Below are positions 34,647 to 42,645 of a stretch of DNA of 64,000 nucleotides, piece by piece. Positions within the stretch are counted from its first letter, which is position 1; the number at the start of each line of letters is the position of its first letter. This stretch comes from Nocardioides aquaticus (GTDB lineage Bacteria; Actinomycetota; Actinomycetes; Propionibacteriales; Nocardioidaceae): positions 3,968,001-4,032,000 of the forward strand of contig NZ_CP075371.1 in the NCBI RefSeq assembly GCF_018459925.1, read 5' to 3'. A program made the position numbers and the translations under genes. The notes below the pieces were generated by a model. That model was not told the DNA's origin. It was given only the letters and a program-made list of their open reading frames with translations, and did not search any database.

Positions 34647-35376
34647 TCCGTGCCCCCGCGCGTCGACTTTTTGCTGTCACCGGCTCCGGGTTCTTCGCGA
34701 GCAGGCCGTAGTGGATAGGTACATCATCCCCCTTCGGCGGCGCAGCGGGTTCGCTAAACAAGTCGAGTTGCTCTACCGCGGGTGGCTCCTCCAGGAAGGA
34801 CCAAGTTCGGGTGAAGGTGCCTCCACGGCCCGGCCTGTACTCAACGAACTGGATGGTCCGAGCATGCGAGAGCGTGTCCCCCTGAACAATGTTCGTGGCA
34901 AGAACGACGTTGACGGCGGACGCGAACCCCTCCGACACAGACCAAGAGACGAGGTCGTTGTCTACATGAGAGGCGATGACCCAACGGAGTCGATCGCGAG
35001 TTTCGGTGACGTTCTCCTGGTCGATGTCGACGGCGTAGATGCTCGCGAGACATCGGAGGATTCGGTGCTCGTACCGTTCGCCGTGGCCGTAGCGGCGGAC
35101 TGTGACAGTCGACAGTTTCCGGCGGAGGATCTCTTCGAGGAAGTTTCCGGACCCACACGCAGGTTCGAGGAACTTTCGGTCGTGGTTGCCGGGGTCGCGC
35201 GCGCTGGGGAACATGTTCGCGACAAGGTCGAGCATGGCGTTGACTTCACGCTCGTGGGTGTACACCTCAGCGAGGTCTCGCACGCGGTCGCGGGTTTTGA
35301 TTTGGGTGCGGAGGGCCGCGATGACGTCAGTGTGGTCGTGGGAGAGAGCCGCGCTAGGTCGTGCGGTCGTACCCAT
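34618..35376 (-). CDS. Second SAM-dependent DNA methylase-like subunit
   Basis: 252 aa. It carries a clear SAM motif I, FLEPACGSGNFLEEIL near 69, preceded by DRVRDLAEVYTHEREVNAMLDLV, a typical lead-in of N6-adenine methylases. No NPPY motif is present, so alone it is unlikely to be a full enzyme. It may be a split half that works with the next gene, which has NPPY but a degenerate motif I. GGAGG lies about eight bases before the ATG at 35376. First gene of the restriction-modification operon. Confidence 0.7.
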   Translation of the reverse strand: MGTTARPSAALSHDHTDVIAALRTQIKTRDRVRDLAEVYTHEREVNAMLDLVANMFPSARDPGNHDRKFLEPACGSGNFLEEILRRKLSTVTVRRYGHGERYEHRILRCLASIYAVDIDQENVTETRDRLRWVIASHVDNDLVSWSVSEGFASAVNVVLATNIVQGDTLSHARTIQFVEYRPGRGGTFTRTWSFLEEPPAVEQLDLFSEPAAPPKGDDVPIHYGLLAKNPEPVTAKSRRAGARNDASKGEPV

Positions 35377-35708
35377 GAGTCAACCCTCCTTCCGTCGCTG
35401 TAGTCATCGGCACGTTCCTCGACCCGCCCTCGTCGGCTGGTTCTCACGATATGACTGACCCCTGACAGGACGGGCGAGGCTCGCGCACGGGCGCGAGGCG
35501 GGACCACCGCCACCAACGGGCCCGGCGCAACGATGCCGGGACCACGATCGAATGCATGCTGCCGCAGTTGGCGCTACCCGATTCTTTGCGCCGGGCACCC
35601 CAGCCAGCGGGTGGTCCCAACCAACGATGTGAACGGCTCGGGCCACTCGCCTGTCTTCGCGGGCGCGTCCACCCAGCAAGCACCCTGGGGGCACCTGAGA
35701 ATCAACCG
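35377..35708. other. Divergent intergenic region
   Basis: 332 bp between the methylase operon (minus) and the ParB-methylase gene (plus). It has a CCCGGC-n8-GCCGGG hairpin (35521-35540). No further gene or clear operator was seen. Confidence 0.3.
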
Positions 35709-36692
35709 GTGACCCTCACAGACGACCCCGCCGGACTACCTGTCGAGCCGTACCAGGTGATGCCTGCGCTCACGGACGAGGAGTTCGCAGCACTGAAGGA
35801 GAGCCTGCGTGAGCATGGGTGCCTCGTCGCGGTCGAGTACGACGAGCACGGCGACGTTCTGGACGGGCACCACAGGCTTCGTGCGCTGCGGGAACTGGGC
35901 ATCGGGAGCCACCCAAGGGTCATCCGGGCGGGTCTTGGCGGTCACGCCGAGAAGGTGGCGCATGCGCTGGCATTGCACCTTCACCGTCGCCATCTGACCC
36001 TGGAACAGCGGGCCGGGGCGGTTCTGCGGCTTCGGGGTTTGGGGTGGAGTGTGCGCCGGATTGCGGGCGAGACCGGCATCCCTCGGTCGACGGTCTCGCG
36101 CGATCTGACCCGGTCACCGGAGGCGGGTCCAGAGGTCATCGTGGGGGTAGACGGGAAGTCGTACTCGGCCCGACAGCCAATAAGGCCGACCACCGTTTAC
36201 GTCCAGTCTGCTCACCAGCAACGCACGGCTCAAGACGCGTTACGCGTGCTCGGGCAGGACACGCCACGTAAGGCTGTTGACCTGCGACGACTCGAACGAC
36301 TGCGCCGTGAGAAGAACGCTCGGACCGGTCGGGAGGCGTTGGCATCTGAGTCGGTGGTGCCCGACGTGGACCTGCGATGCGCCGCCATCGCAAACCTCCG
36401 AATTGCGGCAGGCACTGTCGACCTCGTTCTGACCGACCCGCCTTTCCTCCGTGAGGATTTCGCTCCCGGTGGCCCTTGGGACGTGCTCGGGCATCGGACG
36501 AGTGGCTCCGACGATCGGAGTCAGAGGGCCGGGCCGCGCGCAACGCACAGCGCGAGCAGCAACGGGCACGAGAAGAGCACTTGCTCAGCCTCACCAACGA
36601 AGAACGTGCAACGTACCTGTCCAAAGAGCAACAGATCGAGCAAGCCCGGCAGCAAGTCGAGGAAGAAGCCTCTCGCTACTGGGACGAACTAA
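35709..36692 (+). pseudogene. ParB-like nuclease/HTH fused to a truncated DNA methyltransferase
   Basis: From the GTG at 35709 the protein has a ParB/sulfiredoxin-like domain: VMPALTDEEFAALKESLREHG, VLDGHHRLRAL with the DGHHR motif, and HLHRRHLT. A helix-turn-helix follows: GLGWSVRRIAGETGIPRSTVSRDL. The start of a beta-class methylase comes near residue 225, RIAAGTVDLVLTDPPFLRED, with DPPF in place of DPPY. After that (near 36465) the sequence loses all methylase features and continues as low-complexity residues to 36692, while a different gene-like frame begins at 36476. This is a 3'-deleted fusion, of the type seen in phage and plasmid modification proteins. The first 250 residues may still be expressed. 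Confidence 0.6.
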
Positions 36693-37006
36693 GGCACCGT
36701 GCGTCGCGTGTGGCTGCCGAGCATCACAGACGCAGCCGACCTTTCCTTGTGCTGGACACCTGGCAGTCGCTTTGTCACCACAGACTCTCCGCTGAACGGC
36801 GCAAAGACTTTCTTGCGCACCCCGACGTCGAAGCAATCGGGTCATTCGACCACGAGACCATTGAACTGGCGGCTCGCCGGGCGATGGCTGCGAACGACGG
36901 TGACCTTCTCCTTACGCAATGGCTGGAGGAAGCGCGGGAGCGCGACCGTAAGCAGCGGGCGCGCGCCGAGATCCCCGATTGGAAACGCAACCTCCCACCT
37001 GGGTGA
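36476..37006 (+). CDS. Hypothetical coiled-coil protein
   Basis: 176 aa with a TTG as first possible start and no ribosome site, so it may be the 3' part of a gene whose 5' end was lost at the ParB-methylase junction. Residues 10-70 are rich in Glu, Gln and Arg and likely form a coiled coil (ARNAQREQQRAREEHL, EQQIEQARQQVEEEAS). The rest has DTWQSLCHHRLSAERRKDFL and ends with a basic tail. I do not recognise the family. Confidence 0.4.
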   Translation: MGRARASDEWLRRSESEGRAARNAQREQQRAREEHLLSLTNEERATYLSKEQQIEQARQQVEEEASRYWDELRHRASRVAAEHHRRSRPFLVLDTWQSLCHHRLSAERRKDFLAHPDVEAIGSFDHETIELAARRAMAANDGDLLLTQWLEEARERDRKQRARAEIPDWKRNLPPG

Positions 37007-37347
37007 GCCGAAACAGATCCCACGTTCTCGGAGTCTGCGTGAGTCCTGTCGCGGAGTCGCCAACCGCTCGGCACCGGCCCGACGCGTTGCGAACGACCCG
37101 GATGCTCCCTCTGAGCAATGCGGCAAGACCGCATCAATGTGAAGTCAGCGGCACCGCCCGGTGCCGTGCCGTGTCGATGGCCCGCGTGACCGGTGACGAG
37201 ACCGTCACCCCACACAACTCCTACCCGGACGCCGAACAGTTCCTAGCCACACTCGGGGACTACGAATGTTTGGACGCAGAAGAAGCAGCGGCGGTGCTGG
37301 ACAAGGAACATGACCGGCGCCTAGTCGTGTCGCGTCGCGTCCACCTG
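37007..37347. other. Stretch with one doubtful short reading frame
   Basis: An ATG at 37177 opens a plus-strand frame with a plausible acidic start (MARVTGDETVTPHNSYPDAE) running to 37542, but its second half overlaps the minus-strand gene at 37348-37758. I regard it as doubtful. Nothing else was seen. Confidence 0.2.
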
Positions 37348-37758
37348 TCAGGGTTGCTGACGCATACCTCTCTCGACAGCGGCCAGCACTGCGGTCCGGT
37401 TGTGTCCGTGGCTCGCGGCAAGTCTCACAGCCGCCTCGACCGCGCCGATTCGGTCAACCAGGGCTCCGTCGCGCCGGGCCACGGCGCTTCGCAGGCCCCC
37501 TGCCCACCTATCCTTCAGGACTTTCGCATCACTTCCCCTTGAGAAGACGTACTTGTCTTTCCCAACGTCCCATCGCACACCCGCGACACGGAGCCGCTCG
37601 CAGATGGGGCCAGCGATGACCTCGGCGGCGACCTGAACTAACGACAGTGTGATGTCGGGGTTAGCCGCCAACACACTGTCGTAAAACGCCGCAGGTTTGC
37701 TTACACGGGCTGAGTCATCAGCATCGTCTGGAAGATTGAAGCGGGTCCCACCGTTCAC
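37348..37758 (-). CDS. Small hypothetical protein
   Basis: 136 aa from a GTG at 37758. There is no ribosome site, but a TACTCT -10 box lies six bases before the GTG, which fits a leaderless mRNA. The protein is soluble and mostly helical (SLVQVAAEVIAGPICERLRVAGVRWDVG, GAVEAAVRLAASHGHNRTAVLAAVE). No family is recognised. It is the last gene before the repeat-rich right end of the candidate element. Confidence 0.5.
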   Translation of the reverse strand: MNGGTRFNLPDDADDSARVSKPAAFYDSVLAANPDITLSLVQVAAEVIAGPICERLRVAGVRWDVGKDKYVFSRGSDAKVLKDRWAGGLRSAVARRDGALVDRIGAVEAAVRLAASHGHNRTAVLAAVERGMRQQP

Positions 37759-37764
37759 GCCGAC

Positions 37765-37770
37765 AGAGTA
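37765..37770 (-). promoter_or_regulatory. -10 box for the leaderless gene at 37348-37758
   Basis: On the minus strand this reads TACTCT (TAnnnT) and lies six bases before the GTG start. Confidence 0.4.
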
Positions 37771-38034
37771 GCGACGTCAGCCGACACGCGTTGCCCAACT
37801 CTTGGCCTCGCGGACACGCCTCTCCAAACGACGGCATCGGCGCAAGACGAGCGAGCCTCCACCGCATCCCCGCCCGTGCCGAAGGCGAACACCATCACCT
37901 GACCACCTGGGTCGTCAGAACCAATTACGACGACCCCGTCCAGGGGTGCCTTGACCCAGGCTCCCCGACCCGAACCAACTCGGCGACTCGTGAGATTGGC
38001 CCGGTGACGAACCCGCATCATCGGCCACCGCAAA

Positions 38035-38074
38035 GAACCGCAGGCCCCTAGAGAGATCTAGGAGCCTGCGGTTC
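38035..38074. terminator. Strong bidirectional hairpin
   Basis: GAACCGCAGGC (38035-38045) pairs with GCCTGCGGTTC (38064-38074); after one mismatch CCTAGA pairs with TCTAGG around a GAGA loop. A 17-bp stem downstream of the 3' end of nrdJ. There is no long T run, as is usual in high-G+C actinobacteria. Confidence 0.6.
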
Positions 38075-38125
38075 ACTTCGCCATCACTCAAACCCGGGCC
38101 AGGCTCGAACAGTTGCTCAACTAAG

Positions 38126-38173
38126 CACTTGTCGCAGCACTTGTCGCAGCGGTTGTCGTAGCACTTGTCGTCA
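38126..38173 (+). repeat. Four tandem 12-bp repeats (CACTTGTCGCAG type)
   Basis: Units CACTTGTCGCAG, CACTTGTCGCAG, CGGTTGTCGTAG and CACTTGTCGTCA follow with exact 12-base period, giving TTGTCG at 38129, 38141, 38153 and 38165. The same core (CTGTCG) recurs in the terminal repeat at 38187. They lie just inside the right end of the candidate element. Confidence 0.6.
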
Positions 38174-38179
38174 GCCCAG

Positions 38180-38199
38180 CATCAAACTGTCGTCCTACA
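38180..38199 (-). repeat. Right terminal inverted repeat
   Basis: The reverse complement is TGTAGGACGACAGTTTGATG, matching the left copy at 25882 in 18 of 20 positions and in all of the first 14. It is followed by GGAG, the same four bases that precede the left end. It lies 24 bp past the nrdJ stop codon. Confidence 0.5.
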
Positions 38200-38223
38200 G
38201 GAGCGGGGCTCAGCGGGTCGCTT

Positions 38224-41103
38224 CTAGCTGCAGCCCGACGTGCTCCCGCAACCCTCGCACACGTAGCAGGACCCGGCCGGGCGCATCTTCGTCCCGCAGG
38301 TCATGCAGAGCGGGGAGTCGACGGCGGTGCCGGTGAGCTTCTCCATCAGCTCGGCCGAGGTGTGGGCGACCTTGGCCGGCTCTGCGGGGACCTCGCGCTG
38401 CGAAGAGCCCTCTGAATCATGGGTGATGACGGGCTCGCGCACGTCGAACTCCTCGTCGAGCAGCTCGCTGGCCGAGCCGGTCTCCTCGAGGAGCTCGTAC
38501 GAACCGGTCTCGAGGTGGCGCTGACGCTCGTCGGCGGAGTAGATGCCCAGGGCCGCGCGGGAGTCGAAGTCCAGGTAGTCCAGGGCCAGGCGGCGGAAGA
38601 TGTAGTCCATGATCGACTGGCTCATCCGCACGTCCGGGTCGTCGGTCAGGCCGGCGGGCTCGAAGCGCAGGTTGGTGAACTTGGAGACGTAGGTCTCCAG
38701 GGGCACGCCGTACTGCAGGCCGATGCTGACCGCGATCGAGAAGGCGTCCATCACGCCGGCCAGGGTCGAGCCCTGCTTGCCGAGCTTGAGGAAGACCTCG
38801 CCGAGCTCGCCGTCGTCGTGGGCACCGGAGGTCATGTACCCCTCGGCGCCGCCGACGGTGAACGACGTGGTGCGCGAGATGCGCGACTTCGGCAGGCGCT
38901 TGCGGGTGGGGGCGTAGACGACCTTCTCCACGACCTTGGTCTCGACCGGGGCGGTGTCCTCGGACTTGCCGTCGTCGGCCTTGCCCTCGTTCTTGCCCTT
39001 GCCGGTGGCCATCGGCTGACCGACCTTGCAGTTGTCGCGGTAGACCGCGGTCGCCTTGAGGCCGAGCTTCCAGGACTGGAAGTAGACGTCCTCGATCTCC
39101 TCGACCGTGGCGGTCTCGGGGAGGTTGACGGTCTTCGAGATCGCGCCGGACAGGAACGGCTGGCAGGCAGCCATCATCCGGACGTGGCCCATCGGGCGCA
39201 GCGAGCGGGCGCCCATGGCGGTGTCGAAGATCTCGTAGTGCTCGAGCTTCAGGCCGGGGGCGTCGATGACGTGACCGTTCTCGCCGATGTAGGCCACGAT
39301 CGCCTCGACCTGCTCGGGCTGGTAGCCGAGCTTCTTCAGCGCACGCGGGATCGTCTGGTTCACGATCTGCATGGAGCCGCCGCCGACGAGCTTCTTGAAC
39401 TTGACCAGCGAGAAGTCCGGCTCGATGCCGGTGGTGTCGCAGTCCATCATGAAGCCGATGGTGCCGGTCGGCGCGAGCACCGAGGCCTGGGCGTTGCGGA
39501 AGCCGTGCTCGGCACCCTGCGTCTGCACGTCGGACCACGCCTGGGTGGCCAGCGCGTGCACCGAGCGGTCGTGGGAGTGGATCGTGCGGACCGCGTCGTT
39601 GGCGGCCTGGTGCTTGCGCATCACGCGCTGGTGGGCCTCGGCGTTGCGGGCGTACCCGGCGTAGGGACCGACGACGCTCGCGAGCTCGGCGGAGCGCTTG
39701 TAGGAGACACCGGTCATCAGCGAGGTGATGGTCGCAGCCATCGCGCGGCCGCCGTCGGAGTCGTACCCCAGGCCCATCGCCATCAGCAGGGCGCCGAGGT
39801 TGGCGTAGCCGATGCCGAGCTGGCGGTAGTCGCGGGTGGTGTCGCCGATCGGGTCGGTCGGAAAGTCGGCGAAGCAGATGGAGATGTCCATCGCGGTGAT
39901 GATCACCTCGACGGCCTTGCTGAACAGCTCGGCGTCGAACGTGTCGTCGTCCTTGAGGAACTTCATCAGGTTCAGCGAGGCGAGGTTGCACGAGGAGTTG
40001 TCCAGCGACATGTACTCCGAGCAGGGGTTGGACGCGGTGATCCGGCCCGTCTCGGGGTTGGTGTGCCAGTCGTTGATCGTGTCGTCGTACTGCAGGCCCG
40101 GGTCGGCGCAGGCCCACGCGGCCTGGCTGATCTTGGTGAAGAGCTCGCGGGCGTCGACGCGCTCGATCTCCTCGCCGTGCTTGCGACCGCGCAGCGCGAA
40201 GTCGGTGCCGTCCTCGACCGCACGCATGAACTCGTCGCTGACGCGCACGGAGTTGTTGGCGTTCTGGTACTGCACGGAGGTGATGTCGGCGCCGCCGAGG
40301 TCCATGTCGAAGCCGGCGTCGCGCAGCGCGCGGATCTTGTCCTCCTCCTTGGCCTTGGTCTCGACGAACTCGACGATGTCGGGGTGGTCGACGTCCAGGA
40401 CGACCATCTTGGCCGCACGACGCGTGGCGCCGCCGGACTTGATGGTGCCGGCGGAGGCGTCCGCGCCGCGCATGAAGGAGACGGGGCCCGAGGCGGTGCC
40501 ACCCGAGGAGAGCAGCTCCTTCGACGAGCGGATCCGCGACAGGTTCAGGCCGGCGCCTGAGCCGCCCTTGAAGATGAAGCCCTCCTCCTTGTACCAGTTC
40601 AGGATGGAGTCCATCGAGTCGTCGACCGAGAGGATGAAGCAGGCGCTGACCTGCTGCGGGCTCTGGGTGCCGACGTTGAACCAGACCGGGGAGTTGAACG
40701 AGAAGTACTGGTTGAGCAGCAGCCAGGTGAGCTCGTGCTCGAAGACCTCGGCGTCGCCGGCGGAGGCGAAGTAGCCGTGGTCCTTGCCGGCCTTGACGTA
40801 GGTCAGCACGACCCGGTCGATGAGCTGGCGCAGGCTGGTCTCGCGGGCGTCGGTGCCGACGGCGCCGCGGAAGTACTTGGTGGTGACGATGGTGGATGCG
40901 TTCAGCGACCAGGTCGTGGGGTACTCCACGTTGCGCTGCTCGAAGACGGTGGCGCCGGTCTTCCAGTTGGTCTGGACGACGTCGCGACGCTCCCAGGTGA
41001 CCTCGTCGTAGGGGTGCACGTCGCGGGTGGAGAAGACGCGCTCGATGTGGAGCCCCTCTCCGCGGGCCTGCTGAGCGTCGGCCCGGTTCACCGTCTCGGT
41101 CAT
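38224..41103 (-). CDS. nrdJ: Vitamin B12-dependent (class II) ribonucleotide reductase
   Basis: 959 aa from the ATG at 41103, eight bases after GAGGAG. Class II RNR features are present: SACFILSVDDSMDSI with the active-site Cys, the NLSRIRSS and SGGTASGP segments, the NPCSEYM(S) motif with the second Cys pair member, APTGTIGFMMDCDTTGIEPDF, and a C-terminal zinc or redox tail CMTCGTKMRPAGSCYVCEGCGSTSGC. The enzyme reduces ribonucleotides to deoxyribonucleotides with adenosylcobalamin. It is downstream of nrdR on the same strand, with a hairpin between them. The short tail after the stop meets the right end of the candidate element. Confidence 0.95.
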   Translation of the reverse strand: MTETVNRADAQQARGEGLHIERVFSTRDVHPYDEVTWERRDVVQTNWKTGATVFEQRNVEYPTTWSLNASTIVTTKYFRGAVGTDARETSLRQLIDRVVLTYVKAGKDHGYFASAGDAEVFEHELTWLLLNQYFSFNSPVWFNVGTQSPQQVSACFILSVDDSMDSILNWYKEEGFIFKGGSGAGLNLSRIRSSKELLSSGGTASGPVSFMRGADASAGTIKSGGATRRAAKMVVLDVDHPDIVEFVETKAKEEDKIRALRDAGFDMDLGGADITSVQYQNANNSVRVSDEFMRAVEDGTDFALRGRKHGEEIERVDARELFTKISQAAWACADPGLQYDDTINDWHTNPETGRITASNPCSEYMSLDNSSCNLASLNLMKFLKDDDTFDAELFSKAVEVIITAMDISICFADFPTDPIGDTTRDYRQLGIGYANLGALLMAMGLGYDSDGGRAMAATITSLMTGVSYKRSAELASVVGPYAGYARNAEAHQRVMRKHQAANDAVRTIHSHDRSVHALATQAWSDVQTQGAEHGFRNAQASVLAPTGTIGFMMDCDTTGIEPDFSLVKFKKLVGGGSMQIVNQTIPRALKKLGYQPEQVEAIVAYIGENGHVIDAPGLKLEHYEIFDTAMGARSLRPMGHVRMMAACQPFLSGAISKTVNLPETATVEEIEDVYFQSWKLGLKATAVYRDNCKVGQPMATGKGKNEGKADDGKSEDTAPVETKVVEKVVYAPTRKRLPKSRISRTTSFTVGGAEGYMTSGAHDDGELGEVFLKLGKQGSTLAGVMDAFSIAVSIGLQYGVPLETYVSKFTNLRFEPAGLTDDPDVRMSQSIMDYIFRRLALDYLDFDSRAALGIYSADERQRHLETGSYELLEETGSASELLDEEFDVREPVITHDSEGSSQREVPAEPAKVAHTSAELMEKLTGTAVDSPLCMTCGTKMRPAGSCYVCEGCGSTSGCS

Positions 41104-41237
41104 CTGGTGTCTCCTCGTGTGCTGCTGGTGTCGGTCATCAGTCTTGCGCGGTCCACCGACAGGGGTCGGCGCACCGGTGGAGCGGGGGGTCCCGATCGTG
41201 GTGCGAGCACGGTCGAGCAGGTGGGGATGAGGTGGTG

Positions 41238-41275
41238 CACCCCGGCAGGCAGCTTCCCCACTCCCTGCCGGGGTG
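41238..41275 (-). terminator. Hairpin between nrdR and nrdJ
   Basis: CACCCCGGCAGG (41238-41249) pairs perfectly with CCTGCCGGGGTG (41264-41275), eight bases past the nrdR stop. It could end or attenuate the nrdR transcript before nrdJ. Confidence 0.55.
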
Positions 41276-41282
41276 GTCTGGG

Positions 41283-41792
41283 TCAGCCCGTGGGGGCTGG
41301 GGCGCGGCCGTCGAGGCCGTCGAGCGCGGCGGGCGAGTCGGGCGTACGCCGCTCGCTGCGCAGCTGCGCGATCTCGTCCTCGAAGTCGTCGGCGGACTCG
41401 AAGGCCCGGTAGACGGAGGCGAAGCGCAGGTAGGCGACCTCGTCGAGCTCGCGGAGCGGGCCGAGGATGGCCAGGCCGACCTCGTGCGCGGGGACCTCGG
41501 CGGCGCCGGCGGCGCGCAGGGCGTCCTCCACGGCCTGGCCGAGGCGGTCGAGCTGGTCCTCGGTGACCGGGCGGCCCTTGCAGGCCTTCCGGACGCCGGC
41601 GACGGCCTTGTCGCGCTGGAAGGGCTCGGTGGCGCCGGAGCGCTTGAGCACCGTGACCTGCATCAGCTCGACGGTCGTGAAGCGCTTGCCGCACTCCGAG
41701 CACGTACGCCGGCGGCGGATCGAGCCGCCGTCCTCGGCGACCCGGGAGTCGACGACCCGGGTATCGGTGTGCCGGCAGTAGGGGCAGTGCAT
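41283..41792 (-). CDS. nrdR: Transcriptional repressor NrdR
   Basis: 169 aa. The N-terminal zinc ribbon [17 protein letters not shown] with [14 protein letters not shown], then the ATP-cone region [17 protein letters not shown] and [19 protein letters not shown], match NrdR fully. The protein senses dATP/ATP through the cone and represses ribonucleotide reductase genes by binding paired NrdR boxes. Two such boxes lie about 160 and 190 bp upstream of its start, so it controls itself and probably nrdJ. The C-terminal ~25 residues are a low-complexity extension. Confidence 0.95.
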   Translation of the reverse strand: MHCPYCRHTDTRVVDSRVAEDGGSIRRRRTCSECGKRFTTVELMQVTVLKRSGATEPFQRDKAVAGVRKACKGRPVTEDQLDRLGQAVEDALRAAGAAEVPAHEVGLAILGPLRELDEVAYLRFASVYRAFESADDFEDEIAQLRSERRTPDSPAALDGLDGRAPAPTG

Positions 41793-41948
41793 CGCGGGTG
41801 TCTCCTCTCGGGTGTGTGGATGTCGGGCGGCGTGTCAGGGTGGCCGGGCGCGCTCGTAGCACCGCTCGAGAGCGGTGGATGAACCTGTGGAGAACGGCGT
41901 TTCCCTGGGGATAACACGCGCTGGCCTGTGTGCCATCCGCATCGAACT

Positions 41949-41963
41949 GTGAACTAGATGTGG
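41949..41963 (-). promoter_or_regulatory. NrdR box, proximal
   Basis: GTGAACTAGATGTGG, with the ACTAGATGT core shared with the second box exactly 31 bases (three helical turns) away, the usual NrdR spacing. Confidence 0.65.
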
Positions 41964-41979
41964 ATAACTACATCCGTGT

Positions 41980-41996
41980 AAGTACTAGATGTAGTG
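41980..41996 (-). promoter_or_regulatory. NrdR box, distal
   Basis: AAGTACTAGATGTAGTG contains ACTAGATGTAGTG, close to the actinobacterial NrdR consensus (inverse: CACTACATCTAGT). It pairs with the box 31 bases away. Confidence 0.7.
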
Positions 41997-42159
41997 GAAC
42001 CGTACGCCCGGGACCCCCAGAGCGCAACCTGTTGCGCAATCTCGGCGTTATTGTTTTCGGCGGGCCGCGTCGTCGCAGGTCAGCGGTGGTCCGGGCATGC
42101 TTCTCGACCGGTCCGGGGCGCGGCTTGCGTCGGCACCGGCGACCGGTCACGGTGGGGAC

Positions 42160-42561
42160 ATGGACCAGATCGAGATCGTCATCGAGGACCTCCCGCCGGC
42201 GAAGAGCGAGGGCAAGTCGATGCTGGCCGCCGCGCACCGCCACCACTCCCGGGTGGTCGCGCTGCTGCAGGCCGCGCGGGACCACATGAAGTCCACCGGC
42301 CACCAGGGTTTCGGCAGTGCCGCACTGACGCTCGACGTCACCCTGACCTCGCCGGAGCCACCGGCCTCGGACGCCACGAACTACCTCGGCGGCATCACCG
42401 ACGTGCTCGAGGCCAAGGGCCAGCGTGGCCCGCTGGGGCACCTCGGCGAGCTGGCGAAGGTCGCGCTGTACGACGACGACCGGCAGTTCCAGGACGTGCA
42501 CTTCCGCTGGCAGCAGGGCAAGCCGACGGGCTACCGGGTGCGGATCCGCCCGCGCGCCTAG
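42160..42561 (+). CDS. Hypothetical protein with RusA-like features
   Basis: 133 aa from the ATG at 42160, close behind GGTGGGGAC; an in-frame ATG at 42097 is an alternative. The segments SDATNYLGGITDVLEAKGQ and VALYDDDRQFQDVHFRW recall RusA-type Holliday junction resolvases (DxDN...DDRQ), but the first acidic residue pair is not complete. I regard the link as weak. It stands alone between nrdR and a DUF4190 gene. Confidence 0.55.
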   Translation: MDQIEIVIEDLPPAKSEGKSMLAAAHRHHSRVVALLQAARDHMKSTGHQGFGSAALTLDVTLTSPEPPASDATNYLGGITDVLEAKGQRGPLGHLGELAKVALYDDDRQFQDVHFRWQQGKPTGYRVRIRPRA

Positions 42562-42645
42562 ACGGTTCTCCCGGACGACGAGCGCGGAGGCAGCGTCAGC
42601 AACAACGCGGTCGACGTCCTAGCGCAAGCCAGCGGGATCTCGGCG

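Larger units (their letters stand above)
25882..38199. mobile_element. Candidate 12.3-kb inserted element bounded by inverted TGTAGGACGACAGT ends
   Basis: The left end begins TGTAGGACGACAGT at 25882 and the right end finishes with its exact reverse complement at 38186-38199. The match continues with GATG after two variable bases (18 of 20). GGAG directly precedes the left end (25878-25881) and directly follows the right end (38200-38203), as a four-base target duplication would. Ends starting TGT and ending ACA, with a second subterminal copy, recall Tn7/Mu-type ends. No transposase or integrase gene is inside, so it would be mobilised in trans or be a relic. The content (TIR-caspase-SLOG, CoiA-like, restriction-modification) is all defence-type. 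Confidence 0.4.

Noticed and set aside
33060..35376. Methylase pair considered as BREX PglX or type I HsdM
   Set aside because: No PglZ, BrxC, HsdS or HsdR is nearby; gene sizes and the coupled GIY-YIG helicase fit a distinct restriction-modification operon.
38126..38173. Repeat array considered as a CRISPR
   Set aside because: Units are only 12 bases and adjoin without spacers; no cas genes are present.
25882..38199. Search for a transposase or integrase inside the repeat-bounded block
   Set aside because: None of the frames shows DDE, tyrosine- or serine-recombinase motifs, so the block cannot be called an autonomous transposon.
38419..40560. 713-codon plus-strand frame opposite nrdJ
   Set aside because: Antisense of nrdJ, which has clear motifs along its full length; the plus reading is Gly/Val/Asp-rich and has no family.
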